From: Sphingomonas bacterium
GTDB lineage: Bacteria > Pseudomonadota > Alphaproteobacteria > Sphingomonadales > Sphingomonadaceae
Reading direction: 5' to 3'
DNA: 46,335 nucleotides
NCBI RefSeq assembly: GCF_028292965.1
Contig: NZ_JAQGLG010000141.1
Location: forward strand, 1 to 46,335
Shown: positions 23,254 through 31,690 of the stretch, one piece after another
Numbering within the stretch: the stretch's first letter is position 1
How the letters are laid out: each line of letters opens with the position of its first letter
Translations under genes and position numbers: made by a program
Notes under the pieces: generated by a model
Databases searched by the model: none
The model's input: only the letters and a program-made list of their open reading frames with translations
What the model was told of the DNA's origin: nothing

Positions 23254-24420
23254 ATGCGCGTCCTCGTCCTGCACAACCGGTACCGGATAGCGGGGGGCGA
23301 GGATGTCGCGGTCGCCGCCGAAGTCGCCTTGCTACGTGGTCGCGGCCATGACGTGACGCTGGTCGAGGTCGACAATGCCGACATCGCCGGCCCGGCAGCG
23401 AGGGCGGGCGCGGCGCTCGGCACGGCCTGGCGCCCGGCGCGCCGTCGCTGGGCACAACATCTGGTCGAGCGTACCGGCGCCGAGGTGGTGCACGTCCACA
23501 ACTTCTTTCCCCTGCTGTCGCCGAGCGTGATCGACGGCGCGCGCGATGCCGGCGCGGCGGTCGTCCAGACGCTGCACAATTACCGCGCGATCTGCGCCAA
23601 CGGCCTGCTGATGCGCGCCGGGCGGGTGTGCGAAAGCTGTATCGGGCGGGTCGGCTGGCCGGCGCTGCGCCACCGCTGCTATCGCGGGTCCGTCATCGGG
23701 TCGGCGGCCGTGGTGGCGATGCAGCAGGTGATCCGCCGGAGTGGCATCTGGGATTGGCCCGGCACACGACTGATCGCGCTCACCGCATTCGCCCGCGCCA
23801 AGCTGATCGAAGGCGGGCTTACTGCCGACCGCCTCGTCATCAAGCCGAATTTCATCCAACCGATTGCCGCCGCCCTACCGCCAGAAACGCGCGAAGGCAT
23901 CCTGTTCGTCGGCCGCCTCAGCCCGGAAAAGGGCATCGATATCCTGCTCAACGCCGCACGCGCCTTGCCGCATCGGCGCTTCACGATCGTCGGCGGCGGC
24001 GACGATATCCGGTGGCGCGCCGCAGCACCCGGCAATGTCGCCTTCACCGGCGCCATATCCGGCGAGGCTGCGCGCGCGGCCATGGCGCGCGCCGCGCTGC
24101 TGGTCATGCCGTCACTCTGGTATGAGGGGTTCCCGATGACGCTGCTCGAGGGCTTCGCCCGCGCGACGCCGGTCATCGCCTCGCGCATCGGCTCGCTCGC
24201 CGAACTGGTCGAGGACGGTGTGACCGGCCGCCTCGTTGCGCCCGGCGACCCCGCCGCGCTGGCAACCACGATCGAGGCCATGATGACCGACCCCGCCGCC
24301 TCGACGCGGATGGGCGAAGCGGCCAGAGCGGTTGCCGCTGAACGCTATGATCCCCCGACCAACGGCGCGCGGCTCGAAGAGATTTATCGCGACGCCCTTG
24401 CCGAGCTTGAGCAGCAATGA
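23254..24420 (+). CDS. Glycosyltransferase, GT4 type
   Basis: A 388-residue enzyme starting MRVLVLHNRYRIAGGEDV, a GT4 acceptor-side glycine-rich loop. VVHVHNFFPLLSPSVIDGA and VQTLHNYRAICANGLLM are typical of the family. The donor domain has ILFVGRLSPEKGIDILL and MPSLWYEGFPMTLLEGFARATPVIAS, with the EGFPMTLLE signature. A cysteine-containing loop (VCESCIGR) in the N-terminal half is common in this subgroup. The start is one base after the Wzy-like stop; the end overlaps the protease gene by 4 bases. Confidence 0.9.
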   Translation: MRVLVLHNRYRIAGGEDVAVAAEVALLRGRGHDVTLVEVDNADIAGPAARAGAALGTAWRPARRRWAQHLVERTGAEVVHVHNFFPLLSPSVIDGARDAGAAVVQTLHNYRAICANGLLMRAGRVCESCIGRVGWPALRHRCYRGSVIGSAAVVAMQQVIRRSGIWDWPGTRLIALTAFARAKLIEGGLTADRLVIKPNFIQPIAAALPPETREGILFVGRLSPEKGIDILLNAARALPHRRFTIVGGGDDIRWRAAAPGNVAFTGAISGEAARAAMARAALLVMPSLWYEGFPMTLLEGFARATPVIASRIGSLAELVEDGVTGRLVAPGDPAALATTIEAMMTDPAASTRMGEAARAVAAERYDPPTNGARLEEIYRDALAELEQQ

Positions 24421-25385
24421 GGCTATTGCTCGGGCTGGTCATGATAGCGATGACGGCTGCCGCCACATCCGCCACCGACGACGCCCGCCTGCCGGATCGC
24501 GACCTGCTGGCACTGCGCGATCTCGACCAGCGCGTCGCGGATATCGGCTATCGTCTGGCACGCGCCGCCGCGCCGTTCTGCGCCGAACACGTGCCGCTTT
24601 CCGGTTTCGTCCTGCACGGCATCGAGCAATATGGCGCGGTGAGCCGTGACCGGGCACGCGTCACCTTCGGGCTCGGCGACGGGCTCGCCGTGCTGGTCGT
24701 CGCGCATGGCAGTCGTGCCGAGGCAGCGGGCCTGCGCGCGGGCGACGCGATCTTCGCCGTCAACGGTCACGCCGTGCCCGCGACAACCGCTGACGCGACA
24801 GCCCGGGTCGAAGCGACCGCGCGGGCGATGGAGCAGGGCGCCGGACCGATGATCAGCATCGATATCGAGCGGGACGATAGGCGGCAGACCATCACCTTCG
24901 TCGCCGATCGCGGCTGCGCCACCCAGTTCTGGATCGACCCGTCACCACGCCTCTCGGCCGAGGCCGATGGGCACGAGGTCGAGATCACCAGCGCCTATGT
25001 CGAGCGCGCGGCGGATGACGCCGCGCTGGCGATCGTGCTCGCGCACGAACTGGCCCATAACATCCTCCACCATCGCGCCCGCCTCGATCGCGACGGTGCG
25101 CATCACGGCCTGGCGCGCTATTTCGGTCGCAGCGCCAGCCTCACCCGTGCGGCCGAGCTCGAAGCCGACCAACTGAGCGTGCCGATCGCCGGCTGCGCCG
25201 GCTACGCCCTCGACGACGCACTGGCGTTCCGCGAGGGTCTGTGGCGCGACAAGCTGGCCGATGCCCTGTTGCGCGCGCCCGATCATCCGGCCGCGCGACA
25301 GCGGCTCGACACGATCCGTCGGGCAATCGCGCGGTTCAAAGCCGATCCGGCACCCTGCGGTGATGGCGCGATAGATCGCCGCTAG
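24417..25385 (+). CDS. PDZ-domain M48-type zinc metalloprotease, exported
   Basis: The 322-residue product has an N-terminal signal peptide (residues 1-18 or so) and no further clear membrane helix. A PDZ-like domain lies around residues 85-155 (VVAHGSRAEAAGLRAGDAIFAVNGHAV). The gluzincin motif HELAH is at 210-214, and E249 in ELEADQLSV is the likely third zinc ligand, the M48/BepA-type pattern. It should act in the periplasm. It is translationally coupled (ATGA) to the last glycosyltransferase, so it is made with the polysaccharide machinery and may cut or quality-control an export component. Substrates are unknown. Confidence 0.82.
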   Translation: MRLLLGLVMIAMTAAATSATDDARLPDRDLLALRDLDQRVADIGYRLARAAAPFCAEHVPLSGFVLHGIEQYGAVSRDRARVTFGLGDGLAVLVVAHGSRAEAAGLRAGDAIFAVNGHAVPATTADATARVEATARAMEQGAGPMISIDIERDDRRQTITFVADRGCATQFWIDPSPRLSAEADGHEVEITSAYVERAADDAALAIVLAHELAHNILHHRARLDRDGAHHGLARYFGRSASLTRAAELEADQLSVPIAGCAGYALDDALAFREGLWRDKLADALLRAPDHPAARQRLDTIRRAIARFKADPAPCGDGAIDRR

Positions 25386-25774
25386 AGTCGCTTCAATTTT
25401 CGCGACGATGGTCCATGATCTCTGCCGACGCGCGCCCGCAGGTTGCGCGTCTGCTCATTCTCATCGTCGACACCAAACACTATCCCGTGTTGGATTCTCG
25501 CTATCCGTGCGGTTTTCCGCGGCAGTCGAGATGTGGAAAAACACGGCCCTATTCGCATAATTGGCCAAGAAGATGCCCAGTCATCCACCACGTCTTCGGC
25601 ACAGAATTCCTTGTAATGCGCTGGTTGCCGATGCTGGATTCGAGCAGCAATATTATGCAGTGTCTTTGACCGCGAAGCAGAGCCATTTCCCGAAAACGCG
25701 CCCATGGAGGCTCGCAAAATGCGCTCTATTCTGTGCGGTGCCCCATCGCATGACTTGCGCGATACTTGCCGACG
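25386..25774. other. Gene-free, lower-GC interval
   Basis: This 389-base stretch between the protease and the sulfotransferase-like gene has visibly more A/T than its surroundings. Open frames on both strands (for example 25415-25669 plus, 25382-25717 minus) lack ribosome binding sites and recognisable protein character. A weak 5-bp stem GTCGC/GCGAC at 25387-25406 follows the protease stop but has no T tract after it. It may be a decayed or transferred remnant. Confidence 0.5.
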
Positions 25775-26482
25775 CTAAACGGCTTGGCGGATCAGTTGAT
25801 GATCGGGCAACGCATCCACCTTGGCGTCGAGCCGGGCATAGGCGCCACGCACCCTCGCCACGAGATCGGAGCCGAGATCGACGACGTCACGCGCTTTCCG
25901 TGCCGGCAGCGCGACGTCGAACCCGACAAAGTCGCTAAGCATGTCGCGCCGTTCCCACAGCGCGTCATATTTCAGGCACAGGATATCCGCGCCGCGCAGG
26001 GCAAACCATGCATCGATCTGTTCCTCGATCCGCAGCACGTCATGATCGAGAATCTCGTCGAGGCTCCCACTGCTGTGCATGTGGCGCAGATGGTCCGCGA
26101 TCCACGCCGCACCCTCGGTCTCGCGGCACCGCAACACCGACAGCACCACATCGGAGGGGCGGCCGAACAGGAACAGGATCCGCATCGGCCGGTCGAGTGC
26201 GAGATCATCGGGGAAGTCATGCGTCTTGTAGACCCGGCCAGCCTTCAGTCGCGCGCCCTTCAGATTCCAGCGCATCGCACTGATCCGCCGCCAGTCGGTC
26301 GGGTGGTAGGCACCAAGCATGGCGCGCGCGCGGCTGCGGATCAACGCGTCCCATGACAGGGTCGATCCGACCCGGCCAATGCTCGCGCACAGGATCGGCG
26401 GGGCATTGCCCGCCAGCCGCGCATAACGCAGCGCGCGTGCCGGCTGTTTCAGCAACACGCCGAGGCGCCTGATCTCGCTCAT
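25775..26482 (-). CDS. Sulfotransferase-like protein
   Basis: A 235-residue protein with SIGRVGST at residues 34-41, which resembles the 5'-phosphosulfate-binding loop, and RPSDVVLSVLRCRE at 108-121, which matches the 3'-phosphate-binding RxxxxxxxS motif (R108, S115) of PAPS-dependent sulfotransferases. KTHDFPDD lies between, in the expected place. It would transfer sulfate from PAPS to a hydroxyl or amine of a carbohydrate or small molecule. Its position beside the exopolysaccharide operon suggests polymer sulfation, but it is on the opposite strand and this is inference. Family assignment is moderate because overall similarity cannot be scored here. Confidence 0.65.
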   Translation of the reverse strand: MSEIRRLGVLLKQPARALRYARLAGNAPPILCASIGRVGSTLSWDALIRSRARAMLGAYHPTDWRRISAMRWNLKGARLKAGRVYKTHDFPDDLALDRPMRILFLFGRPSDVVLSVLRCRETEGAAWIADHLRHMHSSGSLDEILDHDVLRIEEQIDAWFALRGADILCLKYDALWERRDMLSDFVGFDVALPARKARDVVDLGSDLVARVRGAYARLDAKVDALPDHQLIRQAV

Positions 26483-26523
26483 CTGGCCCTTTCCCTCGGC
26501 GTGCGTCGCGAAACACTAGCAAG

Positions 26524-27003
26524 TTATACAGGCACTTCGGTAGTGGATTTCACGCGCTTCAGCGCAAAGTGCGAGGCCGAGCTGGCGACCGAATCCTGGG
26601 CGAGCAATTCGCGCATCAGGAACTCCTCATATTCGCGCACATCGTGCACGATCACCCGAACGAGATAATCCCACTCCCCGGACATGGAATAGCATTCCAT
26701 GACCTTGTCATGGGCGAGCGCGAACTGCTCGAAATGGCGTCGCGCGTCGCCGGCATGGGATTTCATGCGTACCTGGCAGATAACATCGAGCCCCTTGCCG
26801 ACCTTGACGGGATCGACCAGGCGGACGGTCTCGCGCAGGATGCCATCTTCCTCCAGCGCCTTGAGGCGCCGCCAGCATGAGGCGGGCGAGGTGGACACGC
26901 GCTCCGCCAGATCCGCCTGACTGATGTCCCCCTCGCGCTGCACGACCCGCAGAATCTTGCGGTCGAGCGCATCGAGTCGCTTCGCTTGATCGAAATCACT
27001 CAT
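26524..27003 (-). CDS. Lrp/AsnC-family transcriptional regulator
   Basis: A 159-residue regulator with an N-terminal winged helix-turn-helix (LDRKILRVVQREGDISQADL, then VSTSPASCWRRLKALEEDGIL) and a C-terminal RAM ligand-sensing domain (YSMSGEWDYLVRVIVHDVREYEEFL). Such proteins respond to amino acids. It is divergent from the aminotransferase gene across a 113-base spacer with repeated GCAAAT motifs, so it likely controls that operon in response to an aromatic amino acid (inference). It is 41 bases from the sulfotransferase-like gene on the same strand. Confidence 0.92.
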   Translation of the reverse strand: MSDFDQAKRLDALDRKILRVVQREGDISQADLAERVSTSPASCWRRLKALEEDGILRETVRLVDPVKVGKGLDVICQVRMKSHAGDARRHFEQFALAHDKVMECYSMSGEWDYLVRVIVHDVREYEEFLMRELLAQDSVASSASHFALKRVKSTTEVPV

Positions 27004-27021
27004 GCGCGGGGCCTTTCTGGT

Positions 27022-27072
27022 GCAAATCTATCACGATCATGGCAAATGGCGGGTGTTTTGAAAAGCATTTGC
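27022..27072. promoter_or_regulatory. Repeated GCAAAT/ATTTGC boxes in the Lrp-aminotransferase spacer
   Basis: GCAAAT occurs at 27022-27027 and 27042-27047, spaced by exactly 20 bases (two helical turns), and GCAAATG (27042-27048) forms a perfect inverted repeat with CATTTGC (27066-27072) across 17 bases. Multiple AT-rich half-sites at helical spacing suit binding by an Lrp-type octamer. A TTGAAA at 27058-27063 could be a -35 element for the aminotransferase; I see no convincing -10. Confidence 0.45.
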
Positions 27073-27116
27073 GGGCGAGGCGGTCTAAACAAGTCCCACT
27101 GACAGGGGTGACGACA

Positions 27117-28319
27117 ATGCACGACGAGCAGATCATCGAGCGGACCGACAGCGAAATCCTCGGCGTGCTGTCGCAGCAGCCGCCCGACCCGCTGCTCGCG
27201 CTGATCCGGGCGTTTCGCAGCGACCCGCGGACCAACAAGATCGACGTCGGCGTCGGCGTCTATCGCGACGATCAGGGGCGAACCCCGGTGTTCCGCGCGG
27301 TGAAGGAGGCTGAGCGCCGCCTGCTGGATGAGCAGGAGAGCAAGGCCTATCTCGGCGCGGAAGGTGACATCGGCTTTTTCGACGCGCTGAAGCCGATCAT
27401 TTTCGGTCGGAATGCCTATGCCGATCGCTTGTCCGGCCTGCAGACAGTCGGCGGCACCGGCGCCTTGCGCGTGGCGGCCGAACTCATCGCCCGGGCCCGC
27501 CCCGATGCCCGCATCTGGGTCGGCAACCCGACCTGGCCGAACCACCCGCCGATCCTCAAGGCCGCCGGGCTCGAAATGGTCGGCTACGATCATTTCGACG
27601 TCGCGACCCAGCGGCTGACGATCAGCCGCCTGTTCGACGCGCTCAGCCACGCCGCGCCGGGCGATGTCGCCCTGCTGCACGGCTGCTGCCACAACCCGAC
27701 TGGCGCCGATTTCGACGTGGAGCAATGGGCCGAGATCGCCAGGCTGTTGCGTGATCGCGGCGTCTTGCCGCTGATCGATTTCGCTTATCAGGGCCTTGGC
27801 GACGGGCTTGAGGAAGATGCAGGCGGTCTGCGGATCGTGCTCGATACCGTCGGCGAAGGGCTGGTCGCCTATAGCTGCGACAAGAATTTCGGCCTTTATC
27901 GCGAGCGTGTCGGCGCGCTCTACGCGCTGTCATCGTCGGCCGCGCAGGCGAAGATCGTCCAGTCCAACCTGCTTTCGCTGACCCGCGCCAACTGGTCGAT
28001 GCCGCCGGATCATGGCGCGGCGATCGTTCGCGTGATCCTCGAAGATGCGGCGCTCACCGCCGACTGGCGGGCAGAACTGGCCGAGATGCAAGACCGCATC
28101 GTCCAGATGCGCCAGCTTCTCGCCGAAGCCGACCCAATGCTGGCGCCGCTTGCGCGTCAGCGTGGCATGTTCTCGACGCTGCCGCTCAGCCCCGCCGATG
28201 TCGCCAGGTTGTGCGAAACGCGCGGTATCTACATGCCGTCTTCGGGGCGTATCAATGTCCTTGGGCTGATGCCTGAAACACTGGCCCCCTTCGTCGACGC
28301 GCTCGCGTCGCTCCGCTGA
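27117..28319 (+). CDS. Aromatic/aspartate aminotransferase, class I (TyrB/AspC type)
   Basis: A 400-residue PLP enzyme. K256 in SCDKNFGLYRERVG is the Schiff-base lysine, and HGCCHNPTGADF and DFAYQGLGDG are typical of the AspC/TyrB group; the conserved GVGVYRDDQG and WPNHPPIL segments are also present. It should exchange the amino group of phenylalanine, tyrosine or aspartate with 2-oxoglutarate. The Lrp neighbour and downstream oxoacid dehydrogenase favour phenylalanine to phenylpyruvate (inference). ATG 27117 has a GGGG site 8-11 bases upstream; an open extension to 27039 crosses the control region and was not used. Confidence 0.88.
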   Translation: MHDEQIIERTDSEILGVLSQQPPDPLLALIRAFRSDPRTNKIDVGVGVYRDDQGRTPVFRAVKEAERRLLDEQESKAYLGAEGDIGFFDALKPIIFGRNAYADRLSGLQTVGGTGALRVAAELIARARPDARIWVGNPTWPNHPPILKAAGLEMVGYDHFDVATQRLTISRLFDALSHAAPGDVALLHGCCHNPTGADFDVEQWAEIARLLRDRGVLPLIDFAYQGLGDGLEEDAGGLRIVLDTVGEGLVAYSCDKNFGLYRERVGALYALSSSAAQAKIVQSNLLSLTRANWSMPPDHGAAIVRVILEDAALTADWRAELAEMQDRIVQMRQLLAEADPMLAPLARQRGMFSTLPLSPADVARLCETRGIYMPSSGRINVLGLMPETLAPFVDALASLR

Positions 28320-28332
28320 TCCGGAAAATAAC

Positions 28333-30411
28333 ATGGCACAGACCGCTCTGAAGCCCGACCTGCGCAACGCCCCCGATGAGTCGGTCGACTGGCCGCGCGT
28401 CGCCTATCTCGTCTCGCTGTCGCGCGCGCTGGACAAGATGGAGGAGACGCGCCTCGTCCCGGAGAAGAAGATACTCTACCAATTCTCGGCGCGCGGCCAT
28501 GATCTCGGCCAGGTGCTGCTCGGCTGCCGCCTCGACAACCCGGTCGACGCGACGTGCGGCTATTACCGCTCGCGCCCGATGCTGCTGTCGCTTGGCGTCG
28601 ATGTGGCGGACGCGCTGGGCTCGGCGATGGGGCGGGCAGGGGGTTATTCCGACGGTCGCGATATCGGTGTGGTGTTCAATTATCCCAACCCGCACGGCGC
28701 TTCGGCGCTGCCGATGTGCGGCGGCGTCGGTGCGCAATATACCCCCACCGCGGGCTGGGCGCAGGCGATCGAATATCATCGGACCGTGCTAAAGGACCCG
28801 GCGTACGACAAGGCGATCGCGGTCGTGCTCGGCGGCGACGGTTCGGTCGCGTCCAACGGCTTCTGGTCGGCGCTGACGATCGCGACCACGCAGCAATTGC
28901 CGATGCTCTTCTATATCGAGGACAATGGTTACGGCATCTCGGTGCCGGGAACGTTCCAGACGCCCGGCGGCGACATCGCCGCCAACCTCGCCAGCTGGAG
29001 CGGACTGACCATCTTCTCGGGCGACGGCACCGAGCCGGCCGAGGCAGCGCGCCTGATCGATGCCGCGACGCGCCATGTTCGCGAGGAGCGCACACCAGCC
29101 TTGCTGCGCCTCACCGTGCCGCGGCTCCAGGGCCACAGCTTCCAGGACACGCAAACTTACAAGTCGGACGACTTCGTCGCGTCCGAATGGGCGCGCGACC
29201 CGCTGCCGAAGCTGAAGTCCTATCTCGTCCCGGCGTTGCTCAGCGAGGAGCAGTGGGCGGAGATCGAGCAGCGCGCCGACGACGATGCAGAAGCGGCGCG
29301 CGAACGCGCCGAGGCGCGCGGCGTCGCCGATCCCGAAAGCGTGATGCGCAATGTGTTCTTCGAAGGCGCACTGCAGACCGAGGGCGGGCAGTGGAACCAT
29401 GGCTACGTCGCGCCCGACACGACGGATGTGCCGCAACCCGCCGGCCAGCGGATCAACATGGTCACCGCGATCCGCCGCACGCTGGAGCATGAACTGGAGG
29501 TCAACCCGCGGGTCGTGCTGTTCGGCGAGGATATCGGCCCCAAGGGCGGCGTCCATGCCGTCACGCTGGGTCTACAGGAGAAGTTCGGGTTCGAGCGCGT
29601 GTTCGACACCAGCCTGTCGGAAGAAGGCATTGTCGGCCGCGCGGTCGGCATGGCGCTCGCCGGGCTGATGCCGGTGCCCGAAATCCAGTTCCGCAAATAT
29701 GCCGAGCCGGCGACCGAGCAGATCAACGATTGCGGCACGATGCGCTGGCGCACCAACAACCGCTTCGCCGCGCCGATGGTGCTGCGCGTGCCGGGCGGCT
29801 TCTTCAAATGCGGCGATCCGTGGCACAGCCAGACCAACGAGGTTGCCTTCGTCCACCAGCCCGGCTGGAAGGTCGCTGTGCCCTCCAATGCCGAGGATGC
29901 GGTCGGCCTGTTGCGCACGTCGCTGCGCGGCAACGATCCGGTGCTGTTCTTCGAGCATCGTTCGATGCTCGACTTCGCCTGGGCACGCCGCGCTTATCCG
30001 GGTGACGATTATGCGCTGCCCTTCGGCCGTGCCAAGACCACGGTATCCGGCGACGACATCACGATCGTCACCTGGGGCGCGATGGTGCCGCGCTGCGAGG
30101 AAGCGGCGGAAGGGCGCTCGGCCGACGTGATCGACCTGCGCACGCTGATGCCATGGGACAGCGAGGCGGTGCTCGCCTCGGTGCGCCGCACGCGGCGCTG
30201 CCTGATCGTGCATGAGGACCTGCGCACGGCGGGCTTCGGCGCGGAGATCGCCGCGGTTGTCGCGGACGAGGCCTTCATGGATCTCGATGCGCCCGTCGCG
30301 CGGGTCACCATGCCGGACATTCCGAGCCCGCATAATCCGGTGCTGCTCGACTGGGCAGTGCCGTCGGTCGAGCGCATCCGCGCCAAGATCGACGAACTCG
30401 TCGGCTTTTGA
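28333..30411 (+). CDS. Fused E1alpha-E1beta 2-oxoacid dehydrogenase (BCKDH type)
   Basis: A 692-residue thiamine-diphosphate enzyme in which E1alpha (about 1-330) and E1beta (about 370-692) are joined by a charged linker (EEQWAEIEQRADDDAEAARE region). The TPP motif GDG at 168-170 ends in N198 (IEDNGYG). The beta half has FGEDIGPKGGVHAVT, SEEGIVGRAVGMALAGLMPV and HSQTNEVAFVH. It would decarboxylate a 2-oxoacid and pass the acyl group to the E2 lipoyl domain. Branched-chain oxoacids are the default substrates of this family; phenylpyruvate, giving phenylacetyl-CoA, is suggested by context. The start is 13 bases after the aminotransferase stop. Confidence 0.88.
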   Translation: MAQTALKPDLRNAPDESVDWPRVAYLVSLSRALDKMEETRLVPEKKILYQFSARGHDLGQVLLGCRLDNPVDATCGYYRSRPMLLSLGVDVADALGSAMGRAGGYSDGRDIGVVFNYPNPHGASALPMCGGVGAQYTPTAGWAQAIEYHRTVLKDPAYDKAIAVVLGGDGSVASNGFWSALTIATTQQLPMLFYIEDNGYGISVPGTFQTPGGDIAANLASWSGLTIFSGDGTEPAEAARLIDAATRHVREERTPALLRLTVPRLQGHSFQDTQTYKSDDFVASEWARDPLPKLKSYLVPALLSEEQWAEIEQRADDDAEAARERAEARGVADPESVMRNVFFEGALQTEGGQWNHGYVAPDTTDVPQPAGQRINMVTAIRRTLEHELEVNPRVVLFGEDIGPKGGVHAVTLGLQEKFGFERVFDTSLSEEGIVGRAVGMALAGLMPVPEIQFRKYAEPATEQINDCGTMRWRTNNRFAAPMVLRVPGGFFKCGDPWHSQTNEVAFVHQPGWKVAVPSNAEDAVGLLRTSLRGNDPVLFFEHRSMLDFAWARRAYPGDDYALPFGRAKTTVSGDDITIVTWGAMVPRCEEAAEGRSADVIDLRTLMPWDSEAVLASVRRTRRCLIVHEDLRTAGFGAEIAAVVADEAFMDLDAPVARVTMPDIPSPHNPVLLDWAVPSVERIRAKIDELVGF

Positions 30412-30423
30412 GAGGGTAGCACC

Positions 30424-31623
30424 GTGATCGATATTCTCGTCCCCTTCGAACAGGAAGGCACCAAGGCGATCGTGCGCAGCTGGCTGAAAAAACCGGGCGA
30501 CCGCGTCGCGCTCAACGATCCGCTGGTCGAACTGGAAACCGACAAGGTCACGCAGGAAGTCCCCTCGCCCGGGGATGGCATCCTTGATGTGATCCTGCTC
30601 GATACCGATGCCGAGGCAGTGCCGGGTGCAATCCTCGGCCGGCTGCGGGTCGCGCAGGCCGAGGTCGCGGAGTCGACCGCGCCGGCGCCGGCGCCGGTGA
30701 CTGAGGGCGCGCCACCGACGTCCTTCGGCGAAGCCCGCCTGTCGCCCGCCGTCCGGCGCGCCGTGCGCCAGCATGATATCGATGTGTCGGCTGTGAGCGG
30801 CACCGGCCGCGATGGGCGCATCACGCGCGCGGACGTTGATCACTATCTGTCGGAGCGCGATCGTGCGCCAGCGGCTCCCTCGCCAGCGCCCGTCGCCTCG
30901 ACCACATCACCCGCCACCGGCAATGTCCGCAGCGTGCCGCACGACCGGATGCGTCTCGCCATCGCGCAGAACATGCTCAACTCGGTGACGGTGGCACCGC
31001 ATGTCACCGGCGTGTTCGAATGCGATTTCAGTGCGATCATGGCGCACCGGGCGAAGCACAAGAGCGCGTTCCAGAAGGCCGGCGCGAACCTCACCTTCAC
31101 GGCCTATGTCATCGCCGCCAGTGCCGAGGCGATGAAGGTCGCGCCGGCGATCAACAGCCGCTGGTACGACGATCGCCTCGATATCTATGAGGACATCAAT
31201 ATCGGCGTGGGCACCGCGCTGGGCGAAAAGGGCCTTGTCGTGCCGGTCGTCGGCCAGGTTCAGCAATTGTCGCTGCTCGGCATCGCGAAGCGGCTGACCG
31301 ACCTGATCGCCCGTGCCCGCGATGGCAAGTTGACCCCGCCGGACATGCGCGGCGGCACCTTCACCATCTCCAACCATGGCGTGTCGGGGTCGCTGTTCGC
31401 CACACCGATCATCATCGCGCAGCCGCAATCGGCGATCCTCGGCGTGGGCAAGCTGGAGAAACGTGTCGTGGTGCGTGAGGCAGGGGGCATCGACACGATC
31501 CAGATCCGCCCGCTCTGCTATGTCTCGCTGACGATCGATCACCGGGTGGTCGATGGCCATCAGACCAACAGCTGGTTGTCGCGCTTCGTCGAGCTGATCG
31601 AGGGCTGGCCGCTGGAAGATTGA
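30424..31623 (+). CDS. Dihydrolipoamide acyltransferase (E2) of a 2-oxoacid dehydrogenase complex
   Basis: A 399-residue E2. The lipoyl domain (1-80) carries the modified lysine K41 in ETDK, followed by a Pro/Ala linker. The peripheral-subunit-binding domain lies around 105-142 (SPAVRRAVRQHDIDVSAVSGTGRDGRIT), and after a second linker the acyltransferase core ends with H373 in HRVVDG. The GTG at 30424 is used with GAGAGGG upstream. No E3 lipoamide dehydrogenase gene is in the window, so the complex must borrow one. It directly follows the fused E1 gene. Confidence 0.9.
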   Translation: MIDILVPFEQEGTKAIVRSWLKKPGDRVALNDPLVELETDKVTQEVPSPGDGILDVILLDTDAEAVPGAILGRLRVAQAEVAESTAPAPAPVTEGAPPTSFGEARLSPAVRRAVRQHDIDVSAVSGTGRDGRITRADVDHYLSERDRAPAAPSPAPVASTTSPATGNVRSVPHDRMRLAIAQNMLNSVTVAPHVTGVFECDFSAIMAHRAKHKSAFQKAGANLTFTAYVIAASAEAMKVAPAINSRWYDDRLDIYEDINIGVGTALGEKGLVVPVVGQVQQLSLLGIAKRLTDLIARARDGKLTPPDMRGGTFTISNHGVSGSLFATPIIIAQPQSAILGVGKLEKRVVVREAGGIDTIQIRPLCYVSLTIDHRVVDGHQTNSWLSRFVELIEGWPLED

Positions 31624-31658
31624 CGCGGCGGACGAGCCTGTTAGTCCCAAAGACCGAC

Positions 31659-31672
31659 CGAGCGTTCGGTGG
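31659..31672. promoter_or_regulatory. Candidate PaaR-type operator upstream of the TetR gene
   Basis: CGAGCGTTCGGTGG matches 10 of 14 positions of the perfect palindrome upstream of paaA (TGACCGTTCGGTCA), sharing the core CGTTCGGT; it also carries ACCGA/TCGGT arms at 31657-31661 and 31666-31670. It lies in the 67-base gap 19 bases before the TetR start, as expected for autoregulation. Confidence 0.5.
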
Positions 31673-31690
31673 CGGGAAGATGGGGCTGGC

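Noticed and set aside
7356..25385. PEP-CTERM/exosortase (XrtA) type exopolysaccharide locus
   Set aside because: No exosortase, PrsK/PrsR pair or PEP-CTERM protein is visible, although the general gene types are similar.
25415..25669. 84-codon plus-strand ORF in the lower-GC interval
   Set aside because: No ribosome binding site, no family resemblance, and mixed composition; a minus-strand frame over the same bases is equally long.
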